This document shows positions 63,035-64,000 of a stretch of DNA of 64,000 bases, one piece after another. Each line of letters begins with the position of its first letter. Position 1 is the first letter of the stretch. The stretch is taken from positions 261,501 through 325,500 of the forward strand of contig NZ_CP044423.1 of NCBI RefSeq assembly GCF_008824185.1, written 5' to 3'. A model generated the notes under the pieces. It made no database searches and had not been told where the DNA came from. It worked only from the letters and a program-made list of their open reading frames with translations. The translations under genes and the position numbers were made by a program. Source of the DNA: Paracoccus pantotrophus. Lineage in GTDB: Bacteria > Pseudomonadota > Alphaproteobacteria > Rhodobacterales > Rhodobacteraceae.

Positions 63035-63724
63035 ATGTTCCTGAACGGTTACGGCCCGCTGGTGCTGGCGGGGCTGATGATGACGCTGAAGCTGGCGCTG
63101 CTGGCGATGATCGGGGCCTTCCTGCTGGGGCTTGTCGGCGCGGGCTGCAAGCTGTCGCGCAGCCGCGGGCTGCGGGCGCTGGGGGCGGGCTATACCACGG
63201 TGATCCGCAGCGTGCCCGACCTGGTGATGATGCTGCTTCTGTTCTACAGCCTGCAGATCTGGCTGAACCGGCTGACCGACGCGCTGGGCTGGGCGCAGAT
63301 CGACATCGACCCGTTTTCGGCCGGGGTGATCACCCTGGCGGTGATCTATGGCGCCTATTTCACCGAGACCTTCCGCGGCGCCTTCGCGGCGGTGCATCGC
63401 GGCCAGATCGAGGCGGCGCTGGCCTATGGCATGCCGCCCTGGACGCTGTTTCGCCGCGTGCTGTTTCCGCAGATGATGCGCCACGCCCTGCCGGGCATCG
63501 GCAACAACTGGCAGGTGATGATCAAGGCCACCGCGCTGGTATCGCTGATCGGGCTGAACGACCTGATCAAGGCGACGCAGGACGCCGGGAAAGGCTCGGG
63601 GCAGTTCTTCTATTTCAGTATCCTCAGCGCCCTGATCTTTCTGGCCCTGGCGACGGTCATCAACCTGGCCGTCCTGCTGCTCGAACGGCGCTTTTCGGCC
63701 GGGTCCCGGAGGCATGCCGCATGA
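63035..63724 (+). CDS. Polar amino acid ABC transporter, permease (HisQ-like)
   Basis: A 229-residue inner membrane subunit with about five membrane helices. The cytoplasmic EAA loop that docks the ATPase is visible (QIEAALAYGMPPWTLFRRVL, followed by FPQMMRHALPG). An AGGGAGG ribosome binding site precedes ATG 63035. The stop overlaps the next permease start (ATGA). It forms a heterodimer with that protein. Confidence 0.93.
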   Translation: MFLNGYGPLVLAGLMMTLKLALLAMIGAFLLGLVGAGCKLSRSRGLRALGAGYTTVIRSVPDLVMMLLLFYSLQIWLNRLTDALGWAQIDIDPFSAGVITLAVIYGAYFTETFRGAFAAVHRGQIEAALAYGMPPWTLFRRVLFPQMMRHALPGIGNNWQVMIKATALVSLIGLNDLIKATQDAGKGSGQFFYFSILSALIFLALATVINLAVLLLERRFSAGSRRHAA

Positions 63725-64000
63725 TCGAGATCCTGCAGGAATACGGGAAAGCCTATCTCTGGACCGACGGCTACAAGATCACCGGCGTGGCGATGACGCT
63801 GTGGCTGCTGATCGCCTCGCTGGCCCTGGGCTTCGTGCTGGCGGTGCCGCTGTCGGTGGCGCGCGCCTCGGCCAATCCCTGGCTGCGGCTGCCGGTCTGG
63901 CTGTTCACCTATGTCTTCCGCGGCACGCCGCTTTATGTGCAGCTGCTGATCCTCTATAGCGGCGTCTACAGCCTGTCCTTCGTGCAGTCCCAGCCCCTGC
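63721..64000 (+). CDS. Polar amino acid ABC transporter, second permease (HisM-like), cut by window edge
   Basis: The first 93 residues of the partner permease: MIEILQEYGKAYLWTDGYKI, the first two membrane helices and the FRGTPLYVQLLILYSGVYS block typical of HisM/ArtM. ATG 63721 overlaps the preceding stop. The gene continues past 64000, presumably followed by the ATPase gene. Confidence 0.9.
   Translation, partial: MIEILQEYGKAYLWTDGYKITGVAMTLWLLIASLALGFVLAVPLSVARASANPWLRLPVWLFTYVFRGTPLYVQLLILYSGVYSLSFVQSQPL

Overview
The window is 64 kb of very GC-rich DNA with GC-biased third codon positions. Gene content points to an alphaproteobacterium of the Rhodobacterales, most likely Paracoccus or a close relative. 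Markers are an ispDF fusion gene, a FYDLN-domain protein, a TAXI-type TRAP transporter, a CIRCE-controlled groESL operon and an ATTC-N8-GAAT (SqrR/BigR-type) operator. It reads as chromosome: housekeeping genes dominate and no replication, conjugation or intact phage genes are visible.

Layout. 1-2.7 kb: end of gabD converging on an Old-Yellow-Enzyme-like flavoprotein. 2.9-4.6 kb: a decayed IS110 transposase fused to a truncated unknown gene, beside tRNA-Ala(GGC). 5.0-10.6 kb (minus strand): glutathionyl-hydroquinone reductase, a TrxC-type thioredoxin, and a five-gene sulfur operon (persulfide-dioxygenase-like enzyme, DUF2892, two YeeE/YedE proteins, SulP transporter) behind a palindromic operator. 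10.8-17.9 kb: alanine dehydrogenase, a CYTH-CHAD protein, then a locus with an exported subtilisin bearing an 18-Asp run, divergent from an ECF sigma factor, anti-sigma factor and SLC13 permease. 18-23.5 kb: glycerate kinase, a stand-alone RTX protein, a Gly/Met-tailed membrane protein, a decayed malonyl-CoA ligase and groESL.

23.6-38.1 kb is a dense plus-strand housekeeping stretch (glycosyltransferase, TraB-like protein, Mn-pyrophosphatase, HAD hydrolase, MaoC hydratase, ribF, YcgN-like protein, threonine aldolase, rpiA, gor, hflK, hflC), interrupted by minus-strand cinA-pgpA-ispDF. 38.2-46 kb: AI-2E-family transporter; a TPP riboswitch that leads through a 25-codon ORF into tenA; Nudix; FYDLN protein; YgjP-like metallopeptidase; GntR regulator; TRAP-TAXI transporter. 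46.3-49.4 kb: PiT phosphate transporter, then a poorly coding patch with two small unknown genes and a lactate-permease relic.

49.6-58.5 kb is the most coherent accessory system: acetyl-CoA synthetase, DUF4212 plus its symporter, a cNMP-CBS-DUF294 nucleotidyltransferase-like protein, a small membrane protein, a single-domain response regulator, and a membrane protein joining HAMP/PAS/degenerate-kinase-like regions to a complete DEDDh exonuclease. The last four genes are spaced or overlapped as one transcription unit. It looks like an acetate-uptake and carbon-sensing module and is my main candidate for an under-described system. 58.5-64 kb: a frameshifted LysR relic, then an intact LysR gene divergent from an M20 amidohydrolase and a polar amino acid ABC transporter that runs off the window.
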